Shown here: one piece after another, positions 1-21,829 of the stretch
Position numbering within the stretch: position 1 is the first letter of the stretch
How the letters are laid out: each line of letters opens with the position of its first letter
Assembly (NCBI GenBank): GCA_960531495.1
Contig: OY482862.1
Span: forward strand, 12,059,537-12,123,536
DNA length: 64,000 bases
DNA from: Zeus faber
Taxonomy: Eukaryota; Chordata; Actinopteri; Zeiformes; Zeidae
Reading direction: 5' to 3'
Translations under genes and position numbers: made by a program
Notes under the pieces: generated by a model
Database searches by the model: none
What the model saw: the letters and a program-made list of their open reading frames with translations, nothing else
What the model was told of the DNA's origin: nothing

Positions 1-5760
<5,760 letters not shown>

Positions 5761-8159
5761 CTTTGTTCTTGCTTTGACTTTTGACTTGACCTTCTGTCGT
5801 CTTTTCAGTTTCTTCTTACTTAATGTCTTCTTACCCCTGAAATGATACAGTGATGAGTCCATCGGTACCAAAAAGGCCTCCATCTCATCACTCTTTGACT
5901 TAGTTATACATTAAAAGAAATGTGATTATGTGAGGAAGTTGACAGGAAAAGCTCTCCGTCGTCCTCCTTATTTGAGCACGGCACAATATGGGGGGGGTGT
6001 GGGGGGACTTGGTCAAAATGTCTCCTCTTGGCCTGATAGATTTGGTTTGCTGATTTTGACACCTTAATGAGAGGGCGGTGGTCAGCGGGGCAGCTTTATT
6101 ATTTTAGATCTGGGAAAATCGTGACACAGGAACCAACCCATAAGCATTAGTTTTGATCTGATTTTCCTTCCTCTTGCAGCAAAAAATAAATAAATAAATA
6201 AATTTATGAATAATCATTAGTTAGGCTATTTAAAAGCATGACGTGGTGCAATGAGAATGTTTTACATTTTCCACTGCCCTCTTTTAAAGCTGACATTGTC
6301 TTATTTGATCATTTGATAACTTTAGAAGTGTTGATTGAATGACACACAGGCTTTGCTCATCAGAAAAGAAGATCAAATGTTAGGGTATTGGACAGGGATA
6401 GAGATAGAAAATATTTTATGTCCTATTGCTCCAGTCTTCAATAATAAGAGGCATTTCAGGGACCAGAACGGGAGTCCTGTTTTAACAAATGAAATCTGAA
6501 CAAATCCAGACATATCCATGAAATATTTCGGAATAAGGTCTATGTCAGGCATACCAAAAGAGAAAAACAATGCCATACTGAAACTGGAACGTCAGAAAAA
6601 TTAAGTCTAACCCATCTGTTTTGCTGAGGGTCGAGCTTGTTCTCCCTATGGCCAAGTGAGATATGTCATCTTAACAGTTTTAGATGCGAGAAGGCTTGTG
6701 TGTAAATTGGGAAATTGTTGACACACAGAGTAAATGTTAGCCTTGAGTCAATTCTGGATACCGAACAGTGTGAGAATAACACAGCTCCATGAGGGCGGCT
6801 TCGGCACCGTTCAAGCTTCTCATTTCACAACCTGACTCGCAGGATGACATAAGAGCAAACCAGCTAGTGCCACAAAGGCACAGACAGGTTGACCCAAAGT
6901 CCTATCCAAAACAAGCGTTATAAAGCGTGTGTTCATTTCACAAGGCTGTTCCCAACTCCAGAGCCAAGAGGCAGATGATAAACACTCGCTTTTTCAATAT
7001 TGTATATCATATGACATTGTTATAAGCATGTTGTTTTCCCACCCTGGTGTGGATTGTATATGTACAGATTTTATTTAATATATGATTGTTATTGTCTACA
7101 TAACATGATTTGACAGTGTTAATTGTTGAAAATTAGGTTTGTTTCATGATAATATTTAGGTTTATAGCATTGCCAATATTTTCATTTTTTTGGTAGATAA
7201 TATTTAGGTTTATTATAAAATGCCAGTTTTTCTATTTTTTATTTGCTTTTTGAGTTTTCTGCATGTAGCCTTTCTTTTTATTTGTATTGCTTTATTATCA
7301 TTGCCTAATGTTTTGACGTAATCCGCGCCAACACCACAATTTCCTCGCGGAGAGGAATAAAGCATATTTCTATTTCAACTCGGCCTTGAGAATATTGTTT
7401 ACATTGATCAGGCTTCGAACGTGCACAGGGACAAATCAAAACCAAATAGCACTACTGCAGTCACGTGGTTCGCGGCTGGTGGTACTTTAAAGCCTCTGAC
7501 GTCGCCTCGGGTTGTTTGTTTCTGAAATTAATGCAGTCACAGTTCATTTATAACCCTTATCCCACCCCCCCAAATGACCGGTCTGCATTAATACATGGGC
7601 CACATTTGGCCCGCGGGCCGCCAGTTGAGTAGGCCTGATCTAGGGGAAGGGCCCGCACAACAAGCTGGAGAGTGGTGACGCCGTTTGGGGCCTTCATTGT
7701 TTTAACGCCGTTCAGCTGACAACGTCATAAATGTGTTTTCGAGCACGGGGTCGCGTCGGTTTACGGTTCCGTGTCGGCTCTCGGGTTAGATCCCAAACCA
7801 AGGGGGACCCACGCGGGCCGGGCAGTTATCTCGCATTATCCTCCCCGTCAAACCACCCACCTTCCTGGGTTCATCCCCTGCTCCCTATCGCTGATCGCCG
7901 TGGTGTAGATCCTCCGGTACCGCTCCGCCAGAGCTCGCCCCGAGAGCAGGAGCTGGTAGTACCGGCTCCGGCGATCCGCCTGGGCTCCGGACGCGGGACA
8001 CGGACCCATGCCCGAACACACGGCGGAGAAGTCGGCTCCGATCCCCGACGCGACCCGGACACCCAGCCCCATGGAGGAGGAGGAGGGCAGGATCCCTCCT
8101 CCTCCGCCGCCACCACCGCCTCCACCGGCGGCGGCCGCTGCCGCAGCAGCACACATCAT
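5761..8159 (-). CDS. mycbp2: MYCBP2 (PAM/Phr1/Highwire) E3 ubiquitin ligase, first two coding exons only
   Basis: This is the amino end of a giant RING-type ubiquitin ligase that controls axon growth and synapse formation. Coding exon 1 is 8159-7861 and exon 2 is 5836-5761, read on the minus strand. Exon 1 starts at a tandem ATG, with an in-frame TGA two codons upstream. It encodes an Ala/Gly run, then the family signature RRSRYYQLLLSGRALAERYR followed by RIYTTAISDREQG. It ends at AG|gtgggt. Exon 2 has a cattt-cag acceptor and encodes the Lys-rich stretch KKTLSKKKLKRRQKVKSKVK, then the gtaaga donor. The two exons join in phase as NPGR-GKKTL. From memory, human MYCBP2 carries the same YQLLLSGRALADRYRRIYTT and KKKLKRKQK segments. 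Exon 3 (which would carry DIKLHSNPSAFN) is not seen on the minus strand of 1-5,760, so intron 2 exceeds 5.7 kb and the gene continues leftward. The amino end is longer and more repetitive than in human. Confidence 0.9.
5837..7860 (-). other. mycbp2 intron 1
   Basis: About 2 kb between coding exons 1 and 2 (minus strand), with consensus gt/ag ends. It is AT-rich with no recognised exon. Near 7,597-7,640 the sequence GGCCACATTTGGCCCGCGGG and CCAGTTGAGTAGGCCTG look like the end of a degraded hAT-type non-autonomous element; a GCCAGTTGAGTAGGC match recurs near 30,780. Confidence 0.7.
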
Positions 8160-9240
8160 CGTTCAGGGGAACAATGCATAAATCACACCAGAGTATTAGA
8201 AACGGGTAGAGAAACGAACGGAGCCCCGGAAAAAGCTATAATCCAGTTGTCATCGGAGCCGGTTCGGCTGGTGCGACTGTCCCGATCCTCCGCACAACAC
8301 GGTCCTTATCTCCGGGAAAATCTCTCGTCTTTCAAGGCATAACGAGACTCGTTTTGAAATCGCGCTGCCGTCGGCGTCCGTTCAGAACGCGCACATCGTA
8401 TCGGTTTCGGTTTCCATTCGCTCCTCGAACGCTTCTTGACCCCGGAGAGGCAGCGGCACCCTCAGCCGAGCTGCCATCTTGGCTTCATCATCCTTCCCAG
8501 CCCTGGCTCGCAGTGGTGCGAGACGCGCGAGCGGTTCGTTCGTAGCGAACGGATCTTTCAAGTGACGGATCCGACCGTTTAAAATGAAAGGGTACGACTC
8601 CGCGTCGGGCGGCCGTCGCTCGGTGCAGGACTTCGCATCACGAAATATGCGTGGGAATGGGAGAGCTCGGTCTTCTCCGGACCGCTGCAAGTTAAGTTCA
8701 TTCACATAGCCCAAAAAAATAACAATCGTCATAAAGAGCCACATAGAAATAGTTTGTTTTTGTCGGATTCGGTGTAAAGCCCGCTTCAATATACGGTAGT
8801 CGCTCCTGCAAAAGAGCGGTGAAGCGAGTTCATCTTTATTCACAAACTGCGATTAACAACCGAGGGACAAATTAAACTCCGAGGCAAAAAAGAAACAAAA
8901 AAAAAAAAAGACAACGGCATCATTCAATATTCGAACGTTTTCTCACATTTGCTTACGAACTGACATTTGTTATCTTCCACGAGAATAAATACCTCCGACG
9001 GAGCAACCCCGAGAGCCGAACCGACTCTTCAGACTCGCCCTTCGTTCACCCAGAAGCCCCCCCCCCCCCTCGCCCCCCGGTGAATGACAACCCCCCTGGG
9101 TCAAACGAGCGAAACATCGAACGACTCTTTTTGTTTTTGTTTTTTTTTTTTGCTTTCTGACTGAGTGATTCGTCAAAAAACGGATCTCGAAAAAAGAGAC
9201 GAGCCGTCCACCCCGAGCTGAGCGCAGTAAGCATGCCGGG
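7690..9240 (-). promoter_or_regulatory. CpG-island promoter and 5' UTR region of mycbp2
   Basis: CpG density rises sharply here compared with the AT-rich flanks and covers coding exon 1 and about 1.1 kb upstream of the start codon. No clear TATA box is seen, as is usual for broadly expressed genes. The transcription start is not resolved. Open frames on either strand in this stretch are long only because GC-rich sequence has few stops. Confidence 0.75.
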
Positions 9241-12140
<2,900 letters not shown>

Positions 12141-12560
12141 GTGTGAGGTCCTCTATACCCCCTGTACTGACAGTGTTGAAGGGCAGGTTCCTCGGTGCTC
12201 CACCTAATTCCATTCTCTTTCACCCAGCAGGAAAAAAAAACGGCGAATTGTTGGGCTGCGGTGACGAGTGCTTGAAGCCACCCAAAGCCAGCCACAGAGA
12301 GGAAGGGAGGGTGACAGAGAGAAGAGGGGAGAGGGAGAAGAGTGAAAGAGGGAGATAGAAACCCGCTCTACCTTGATCGTTGTCTGAGGCCACGCCCAGA
12401 GGTGGCCTTGGATTCCCCCGCCTTAAGGTCAAAAAGCGCACGGAGCGAAAAGGGTGTGTTTCCAGGCACGGGTGACAGACGGGACAGAAATCATATGAGC
12501 GCTTGTTAAAATTCTTCTGCTCTCTCTCCCGAGCCGTGGCACAGGATTTACACACAAAGG
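12141..12560 (+). promoter_or_regulatory. Candidate promoter and non-coding first exon of scel
   Basis: A moderately GC-rich island in AT-rich spacer holds a CCACGCCC box and purine-rich runs. It ends in a plausible splice donor (CACAAAG|gtattt) near 12,560. The recognised scel exons lack a start-codon exon, so an upstream 5' exon is expected somewhere in 12,000-15,650. This placement is inference only. Confidence 0.25.
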
Positions 12561-13209
12561 TATTTAATTGTATTATGGCAACTTTTTGTAGACTCCAGGG
12601 TCAATCCTGTCCTGTTATCTTAATCTATGACACAGACTCGAGGAGGGAAATGTGCTTCATGTTTGCTGATGTACAATAGACTGGTATGTGGAAGTTCTAG
12701 TGCTGTCAGATGTTGTTAAAGCGATGTTTGGTTGTGTTAATTATGGGACGTCATTACACTTTAAAGGAATTAGATGTGTCTTGTGTGTTTAGTTGACCAC
12801 TGACATCGAGAAATAGTTTTGTACTCACTCGCTAGGATTTCTTTTCCAAGTTTATTTTCAAGTCATGTTACTTCCCATGATAATGGTGGATCAGTGGTCC
12901 ATAGCAAACATTTCACGTCGTTGTTCCTGTTCCTTTCCATTCCTGACCTACATTTTTGAAACTACATTGTCATTTAATAAAAAGCGATGACTGATCTGGT
13001 CTAATTCACCCAGAAATACGTACTCCATTCCCTGGGTCAAATGTAGAATCTAGGCAGAGCTTCTGAATGCTCACTTTACACTAGAACACATTTTGTAGCT
13101 ATGGTGTTATTGGACAGTACCAGTGTAATAATAGTGGTCCACCCCACAGGGATGCAGCCCTATTGGTTTAGCCCGGATTTTATTATTTTTAATTTCCTCT
13201 GTGTTTTTC

Positions 13210-13910
13210 AGGCTAAAATGTCTGGAACACAGCAACCGCAGTACACAAGACATGGTTGGGTTCTCGTTAGAACCGGGGGTGTTTCAGACGTCTTGTCGTT
13301 CGAGTTTGATCAATATCGATGTACATTTGCAGCACAGGTGATTTAAAAACTGTTGTAATTTTACCAGAAGTAGAAGGACGTTGGCGCAAAATGATTAGTT
13401 TCAGAAGCTGGGCGCTTGGTGACATCATCATCCAAAGTTATATAAGTCCAAGCTTCGTCTCTCGGAACTCATTCACATCCGGCGACTTTCGCCCTGTGCA
13501 CTGCACACTGTTTGCTGCACGTAGACAGACAACTTGGGCCGATGCTGCGTTTAAAGGATATTCGGAAAACTGTAACTTGCGCTGTGGTTCACAAAACTCC
13601 AAAAACTATAATTGGCGTTTTGGCACCGAAGGAAGTTTTGAGAACCTTTGGAGGAACTGGTTATTTATTTTGTGTTCACAGTGCATGATTCAGGAAAAAT
13701 GGTAATTGTTAAAACACTGTTCTTGAGGGACATCTAAACTAAACAATATGAAACAACGAGTGAAAGAAACTGCAGCGTTCAACATCAACTTGGAAAATTG
13801 TAACTCGTGCTGCGTTTCACAGAACCCGGAAAACTTTTAATATATACCTAACACAACTAAACTGGACCCTGTGTATTGCTGCCTGCAGCTATATTTATTA
13901 TGACTGTATT
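13210..13910. repeat. Unclassified dispersed repeat, copy A
   Basis: Shares landmarks in the same order with two copies near 22.86-24.14 kb: an ACACAGCAACC block, ACATGGTTGGG, TTTCAGAC-TCTTGT, a GACATCAT followed by TTATATAAG, a GATGCTGCGTTTAA block, and a closing GTGTATTGCTGC. Copies are clearly diverged. No protein-coding content is seen. The internal TATA-like core suggests a solo LTR or another promoter-bearing element, but I could not classify it. Confidence 0.6.
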
Positions 13911-14875
13911 GTTGAAATACCTACGGCAAAGACAAATCTCATTTTGACTGAGAAAATACACGTTTTTTTTAGCTTTAAAGAGGATTTTCCACTGTAGTGA
14001 ATTATCACCAGCAAAAATGTCCAAGCCAGACTATGTTTCTGTTGTAGGTCTTTAAAAAATTGCTGACTCTTATATACATTATAACAACGTACACAGTTAC
14101 TGTATATGTTTGTTTGCATAAACCAAACATATTTAACAGGATCAATCATTTTGTAGTGAATCATTACTTGGGTGTGACCGTGTGTCTGTACAGTGGTGGA
14201 TTGTTTGTACTGTAGTATGTTATTTGGAGGAGGGGCATAATCCTTATCATGAATGGCTCATGGAATGTTGCTGATGCAGCTTTCTGCTGCCAAAGGTGTG
14301 TTTGGGGAAGGTGTGTTGTGGAGAGTGGGTGTGTCTCCCCGAGGGGGCAGATCAAGACAAACAGGTTTCAAACTACCCACTTATCTGTTGGTACAATGGT
14401 AGAATAAGTATAGGTGGATATAAATATATACTATACGGTGATATATAGACTATATGGTACATGGACTGGTGGCATGAATGGCTGCTCCACTTTGTCCCCA
14501 TATGTGGCGATAACAAAGCAGAAAAGACACTGCTCAGCGCACACTCCTCAATCCTTACCTGTCGACAAAACCACCATCTAGTGGCTGATTTACATGCATG
14601 TTTTAAATCTCTTTTGTTCTCTCTCTCCCCGGTGCATTTAAAAGGTGAAGCTCTAACACCGGCGAAATGTCTCATTACTCCAGGACGTCTTACTCCTGTA
14701 AGTACTGAGAAATTCTCCGATGACAACATGTCGATCAAAGTCATTAAAACGAAATCAAGCGATCGATTGATTGATGGAGGTGTATATTATATTAATATAA
14801 TAAATATTATATATATAATATTCTATCTTTATGAATGATAATATATTATGCATATATATAGATATACATATATAT

Positions 14876-15103
<228 letters not shown>

Positions 15104-15656
15104 CGTAAAACAAAGCCCCACAGGGTGATAAGGACTTTTTCACTCCTGAGGGGGTTCTTTCCGCTAGGGAAAATAGTCCACAGCAACGTTGATAACACCG
15201 CAGCAACGTGGCGACCCGATCGCCCTTAACAAAAAACTTCGCCCCGCTGTACATATGACTCACCTGTTTACTGGTAATAATGTGAAATTGACCATATCCG
15301 CATTCACGTCCTCGAGTCTTCCATTGTAGTTTCTATGTAGAGTCACCAGGTGTCGCCGACAGCTTGCGTTAACGCGAAGTAGCGCGGCGCGATATCAAAT
15401 TGTCCCGTGAAAATCATGACTGGCTGATTGCCGCCATTGACCAATCAGAACACCGGATTCATTAAAGCCGTGGCATAAATATGTATCATCAATATAATAT
15501 GGTGGTGATATTATATTCGTGTTATTTATATGTTGACAATCAAATATTTCTTCCATAGCAAAGTCATAACTGACTCACTGGTCGTAGGACCTCACCGTAT
15601 GTTTGAATAGTTGCCAAGGTGTCCCGCTGATGTTTGCTAACTAACTTCTTGCCTAG

Positions 15657-18600
15657 CAACGGGAGACACCAAGAAAAAGCCCCTGAAAGACAACAGCTGG
15701 ATCCGGAGGGACGTGGAGGAGGACGAGCCGGTCGAGTAAGTCCCACACGCACACACACACACAGACATGTAAGACATAAAGAAAGACCCAGACACAAGAA
15801 TGCGTCTGTAACTCATATAATTACATCCGTTGCATAACATTAAAAGCCCGCAGCATGTTTAGCATACAAGCAAGCCAGAATGAAAGATTTTCCTCCCACA
15901 GTCGCGATCCCAACTTCGGCAAGACTATTTTAGGCCGGTACAGCTCCAAAGAAACCCTTAACAGGTAGACACCTGATCAATTCATTATTCATATATACTG
16001 TATGTACTATATACATGCACGCACACAACATAATTCTGTTTTGTTTTCTTAAACAGCCCTGAACCTGAGGAGACAAGCATCCCCAAACTAAGAACTTCGT
16101 CAACTTCCGTGCAGGCTCTTACCAAGAGGTAGGGCCTTGACATGAACATGAACATGAACATAAACTTGACATGAACATTTACATGTTCATATTCATATCC
16201 ATGGCTACTGAACATCTCAGTACACCTTATGTCTATGCCACAGTTTGGTACCTATTTCAACAGCCTGTTTCTCTGACTTGCAGATTCAGTATGAGTCAGG
16301 AGGAACTAAATGACATCAGGTTGGTGTGGATTTTACTATATATACATCTATATTTATGTATATCTATGTATATATACATATATATATATTTAGACTCAAT
16401 ACCAATACCTAGTCAAGGCACATAACTTATAGCAGAATGATGTGGGAATGATCTTCTCTGGCAGCACCCTCCCTTCCAACTATGGACAGAAGACCACCTC
16501 CTACACCAGAAGGTAAGATGAGATCAAATCAAAAACATTAAGGATGATTATCTTCATGGTACAATATTGGCCAACTTTCAGAAGTCAAATCAATTATTTT
16601 CCTTTCCGCAGCCTGTCATCATCACTGAAGTCAGATGACCCCATGACGTGCGTGAAGCCATGCATTACAAATGTAGAATGCAATACTGAAAGCCATGCTT
16701 TCTTGACGCTCAGACCTCAAAACCATGCAATATGTATATATATATATGTATATATTTATATATATATTCCTTTTAATCAAACACTGACATTTTGTCAAAT
16801 AGTATTTTTCTTTTCTCCAAATTTGTGAATTCTGTTTTTAGGACCACAACGACTAGTGTCAGCAAGGACGGTACAACCACTGAGACAACCATCACCACCA
16901 GACAGGTTGTGAGCAGGTAACCCTGCAGCGGTGGCATATCCCCTTTGTGGCGATATTACAAATAAAAAGCCAAATTTTGCAATGAGTTATTATTTTATGT
17001 TGGCAGCTCCCCCGTGAGTAAAACCCCCACCAAGACCGACGCGTTCACTGAGCGGGTCTTCTCCGATGTGAAGAGCTCAAGCAAGGGGTAAAACACATAT
17101 ATGTTGCTCTCAAATAGTAAAGTGGATCAAGAGAAAACATCCAAAACAATCTATCACACTCCGCAAAAGACAAATGCTTTATATTTCATCATGGAGCCTT
17201 TACGACGGAGACCAATTCAAATGCAGTGGCATCATTTTTAGACCCATGAAGTATTTATAGTCTCACAATCCCCTTGATGAATTCCATGTTCTTACACCTC
17301 AGCGTACTCGAGTGATGCTTGTTTTAGTCACACGCAGACACACACACACAGGCACACACACGCACGCGCGCGCACACACACACACAGTGAAGTCAGTCAA
17401 ACTATATTTTTCCTATGCTACAATCTGAAAGTCGTATCATTCAGATGGATGACTGTAATTGTGGAAGATAATATCATTGCCGCTTGAGAAAGAGTTTTCT
17501 CTTGTAATGATGGATGTATATTCAGTATTTGAAAGCATTAAAAGGTTGTTTTTTTCATTAACTTATCTCTCTTTTGTATATATTTCTTAATTTTATTTGG
17601 AATTTCAACACACATTGCTCCAGCAAATAATGTATAGTTTAGTGTTGGTTATCCTGGGCTATTATAGCACATACATTTGGCCTGTGATCAGAGGAGTTGA
17701 TTGATTGTTGTCACATCTTTTCACGCAGGGAACTGTACTCACCCCTGTCCCCGTCTAAGACAACCAAAGTGACTGAAACTACTTTTAGCACCAAAAATCT
17801 GTAAGACTCAACAGAACGCTGCCAATAATCTGCTATGTCCAAAGGATTTTATTTAATAGTTTTATTAATAATCATTTGTAATTATTTAAATATATATATT
17901 AAGTCATATATTAAAAAACAATGAATATTATTATTATTTAATGATTATATTAAATATATCATATTATTATTATTATTTGATTATTTAATAAATAGCATCA
18001 CATTTTCAGCATATCAAATATCATTTCATCCTTTATTGAAAATATTTATTTGCAGGGCTGAGGACAAACTTTTTGATACACTCCTCTCCGACGACAGGTG
18101 ATATTTTTGCCCACCACTGATTCAACTTCTTGTGTGCCTTTAAATATGATCAATAATGTTGTAATGTTTGGGAAATTATCTGATCTATTACAGGAACACA
18201 AGTGTCACTGAGACTGTGACCCTGAGATCTAGCACTGACAGGTAAGCTTCGTCCGATAATTATCACCCATTTAAACACCTCAGACCTTCGACAAACCAGT
18301 CCGTTAAAGGTGCTGTTTGGTTTTCTTTTTGTTCGGACGGCGCTTAAACAACCACTACAACCAGAACCTTTTCTGGATAAAATACCATTTCTCAGATCTT
18401 TTTTTCTAAGACTTTTGCATAAAAAAAGAAGGCATTTCGGTTTTGTTCACTAATGAATATTGGGAAATTCCTCCACAGTGTTGAGGATGACTTGTATGAC
18501 AGTCTGCTCCCCAAATCCCTCCAGTCTGGCCCCTCAACCCCTGTCAGGTGAGACCAATGATTTACTATATTATCATTTGAAATACCAGATATAAATATCA

Positions 18601-21093
18601 TCATGGATGGATGCAAGGGTGTACTATGTGTGTCTTCCTATCTATTCTTCTATTTTCTGTCGGTCTGATTGTCTATTAAAACGTACCTTTTCTACATTTA
18701 AAGCACTGCAGGTGTCATCAAGTCATCTTTTTTTACAGTGGAAAGCCCCAAGGGGTGAGTTGTGTTGAACTGGCTGACAATTAATTACGATAAAAGGCAA
18801 AATGACTGTAATACATACTTTATTATAGATTATACATGCCTCTGTCATCACCCCTTTTTCTTTTTTAGAGATGATAGTAAAACTACCACTACTACAACTA
18901 TTACTACTACAAGGAACTCCTCTACGTAAGACATACTTTGATGCGTAATAGTTGTTTTTTTTTAGTTTTTTTTATGGAAGTGACCCCTCATAGCATCGTT
19001 GTCTTTGACAGGACCGAGGACGATCTGTACAACACCCTTCTGCCTAAATCCATGAAGTCGGATCTCCCATCTTCTCTCAGGTGACGCCAATCGGTTATTT
19101 AGTTGTCATGTACTAACTAACTCAAAATAAATTAATATCAGCATAATTTAACGTAAACATCATGCGTCTGCCCTTGCAGCTCGACAAGCTTCACCAAGAG
19201 AGAAGTTCTGGAGAACAAAAGGTGCGCTATCATGCAATAACGATGATGTATTATTGACCTTACTGTGTTGTTCTCTCTTTCTTTATAATAATAACATTTG
19301 CCATTGTAAATACCCTAATTTCTGTTTAGCGGAGACAGTCCAACTCAAAACTACAACCGCAGCTATAACAGCTAAACATTCCGCCTACTGCATAATTCAG
19401 TTGAAAACAAAACCACAAACAGCTATTGTGGAACCAACTACAGCATAGTCACAATAAATACAAATGCCACAGTGCGATTAATTGAATTTAACTTAATAAT
19501 TTCTAACTTTCAAAGTTCAACTTCTGGGCCCTGCCAAACATCTTATTTCAGCATTTTAATTCACAGCTCTTACAACAGCACTGACGACACTCCCTCCACC
19601 CGCACAACCTCTTACACCATCAGCTCCGAGCCCAGGTATCTATCCAGGGCGAACCATGTCAAAGGGCCTTTTGAAAGGAGAAGCAATTACATAGATATAT
19701 CGTCCTTCTGCACCCTGATTTATTTTGTCTTTGCACGCACAGTGACGGGTACATCAGCACCCGCCGAAGCTACTCCAGCAGACCTGACTCCAGGTAGTAA
19801 TATACTGGAACACCAGTTAAGCTTTTACAGTAGGGGTGGGCTGATACATCGGCCTGATACAAAGTTAAAATAGGGTACAAATACAAACTGAAATGAAGAA
19901 ACCACGAGCCATATCAAACTTGTCAGATATTAAAGAAAACTATTATAGAATGGAGTATATGTCAATCATTATGTTCTAATGAGCCCAAATTAAAAGTATT
20001 AAGTCGGTAGTAAGTCAGTCAGTTTGGTGCTTAATATTGGTCAACATCTAAAGTGGTAATCCATACGATTATTTTGTTTAAAAAAATCCCATATTTTATA
20101 CTTTATTCATCTGTTAGTTTATAAGAAACAGTCATTGAATTTGTTTGTGTTATATGAGGATAAAATTCACAATCCTTTTTAAAAACACATGAATATGTGT
20201 GGACTAACCTACTACAATGGTTTATCTGGTCACTGCAGTTATGAATACAGCAGCATCACCAGTCCCACCGTCTACACCACCACATCCTACAAGGACAGCA
20301 GGTAAACAAGATGTGGTTTTTGAATCTCAAGCGCCGTTTTTTGTAAACTCTAAAATACAAAAATAACTGTAGGGTAAAGAAGGACTACTGCATGTATCAG
20401 GTCGGGGCACATTTTAACACTTTCACTCTCAAATCAGTGCGCACGACCTTCCGGCAAATGATGCCTACTTGTCCAAATCTTCCATCAAGACATTGTATTC
20501 CTCATCGGAAAGGTACAAGATGGAATGCGACAACCCCACACAATTACTGTAGCTCATCATACAGTGCCTTAAAAATAAATTGATTTATGGAAACATGAAA
20601 GTAATACAGAACGGCTGTGGTTTATGTGTTCTGTTATAGGCTTTTGCTTGAGAAGGATCTGTGCTCCTACTGCCATAAGCCCTTCAACTCGGAGGCCAAG
20701 ATGGTGCTGGAGGACATGAAGATCAACTGCCATGCATCCTGCTTCAAGGTGCAACACCGACCAAACCCGTTTGACATTTCTAAATCCCCAACATTGGGAA
20801 GTCTGTTAGTAAAGCTGTCGATAACGCTTTGGGACTCTTTTTCCTCTTGCTTTTTGGTTTGGCAGTGCGAGGTTTGTAGCAACACTCTGGGTCACATGAA
20901 AGCCGGGGACAGCATGTGGATCTACAAGCGAGCCGTGCACTGCGAAAGCTGCTTCGATCTCACCAGAGGTAAACAATTTCACGTGGTTATTATAACCTGC
21001 GGAAATTTGGATTTTCTTTTTTATTTCGTTTCCCACGGCATGATAATGACAGTGGTGCCATCTCTCCTCCTTACAGAGAAATGGAGACGCTGA
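15657..21093 (+). CDS. scel: Sciellin, LIM-domain precursor of the cornified envelope (5' exon not found)
   Basis: Recognised exons: 15657-15735, 15902-15964, 16057-16128, 16284-16319, 16465-16512, 16612-16647, 16842-16916, 17007-17087, 17729-17800, 18056-18097, 18194-18241, 18479-18547, 18704-18754, 18869-18925, 19012-19080, 19180-19221, 19567-19635, 19743-19793, 20239-20301, 20438-20512, 20640-20748, 20866-20968 and 21077-21093. All have gt/ag ends and almost all are phase-2 symmetric. The amino end carries DNSWIRRDVEEDEP and GKTILGRYSSKETLNR, matching DNSWIKKR and GRVVLNRHNSHDALDR in human sciellin (from memory). The middle is Ser/Thr-rich with recurring DDLY-LLPKS exons. The last three exons form a LIM zinc-binding domain (CSYC, HASC, CEVC, HCESC), and the protein stops at EKWRR. 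In mammals sciellin is an epithelial protein cross-linked into the cornified envelope. The position between mycbp2 and slain1 matches human 13q22. The start-codon exon was not identified. ZNF185-like proteins are similar, but gene order favours scel. Confidence 0.88.
19330..19371 (+). pseudogene. Probable inactivated scel exon (splice donor lost)
   Basis: Bases 19,330-19,371 follow a tttag acceptor and read in the phase shared by neighbouring scel exons, giving GDSPTQNYNRSYNS. At the expected donor the sequence is AACAG|ctaaac instead of AACAG|gtaaac, and reading on meets TAA at once. Because scel exons are phase-2 symmetric, skipping it keeps the frame. Confidence 0.5.
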
Positions 21094-21430
21094 ACAGCAG
21101 TCATTCTATGAGGGCAGACAATTGCTGAGTGAACAAAATAATTTGTTTTTATGAAAAATGCTCCTGGTGAAATGGGTACTTTGTTCTTTGTGCAACACAT
21201 AAAAGTATTGCACATAGCTATCTGAAGTTATGGTTAAATATATACCCAACAGTTACTTAACTGTTAGGTACTCACTTTTATGATATTGTTTCTTGTTGGT
21301 CTTTGTCTACTCTTTTTCAACGCAACAATAGCATTCTGTTTTGAAGTCTTAAGCTTTATTGTGGGACTAACGTATGTAGTAAACCATAAGATATTGCTAG
21401 AATATAGGGCCGGGGGCTTGTTTTTTGTGC

Positions 21431-21436
21431 AATAAA
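21431..21436 (+). terminator. scel polyadenylation signal AATAAA
   Basis: AATAAA lies about 340 bases past the scel stop codon, with a second AATAAA near 21,460. Confidence 0.6.
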
Positions 21437-21829
21437 GGAAATCAGCATTGGATATATCAAATAAATGATTGAAAAAATGTGTGACATTCAGTAAATTACC
21501 TTTTTTTGTGTCGCTTTGAATGTCTTCTTGTTGGTGTTTCTATCATTTTATTCTATTAATGGCGACGGCCTCACGATGTCCAATCATTTTAACATGAAAA
21601 ATAGAACAATAGAATGGGAAATAATAGCATAGGACACAATACAACAGAATAGATTAGCACAAAGTAGAAGAGAATAGAATCGAATAGTAAAATGTGGGGG
21701 GGGGGGCGACGACAGTGTCCTGATTCCATCATTCCTAAACTCGAGGAGAACCCTCTACTGAGCATGTTCCACCCTGGTGGTGTGATGTGGGTTTAGGTCC
21801 AAGCTGCTGGCCAATCACACGCGGGCACT

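Noticed and set aside
7731-8342. 203-codon plus-strand frame in the CpG island
   Set aside because: It overlaps mycbp2 exon 1 on the other strand, lacks domains, and arises from low stop-codon frequency in GC-rich DNA.
19472-19873. 133-codon continuous frame in the scel region
   Set aside because: It runs through intron sequence; only the parts at 19,567-19,635 and 19,743-19,793 are supported as exons by splice sites and phase.
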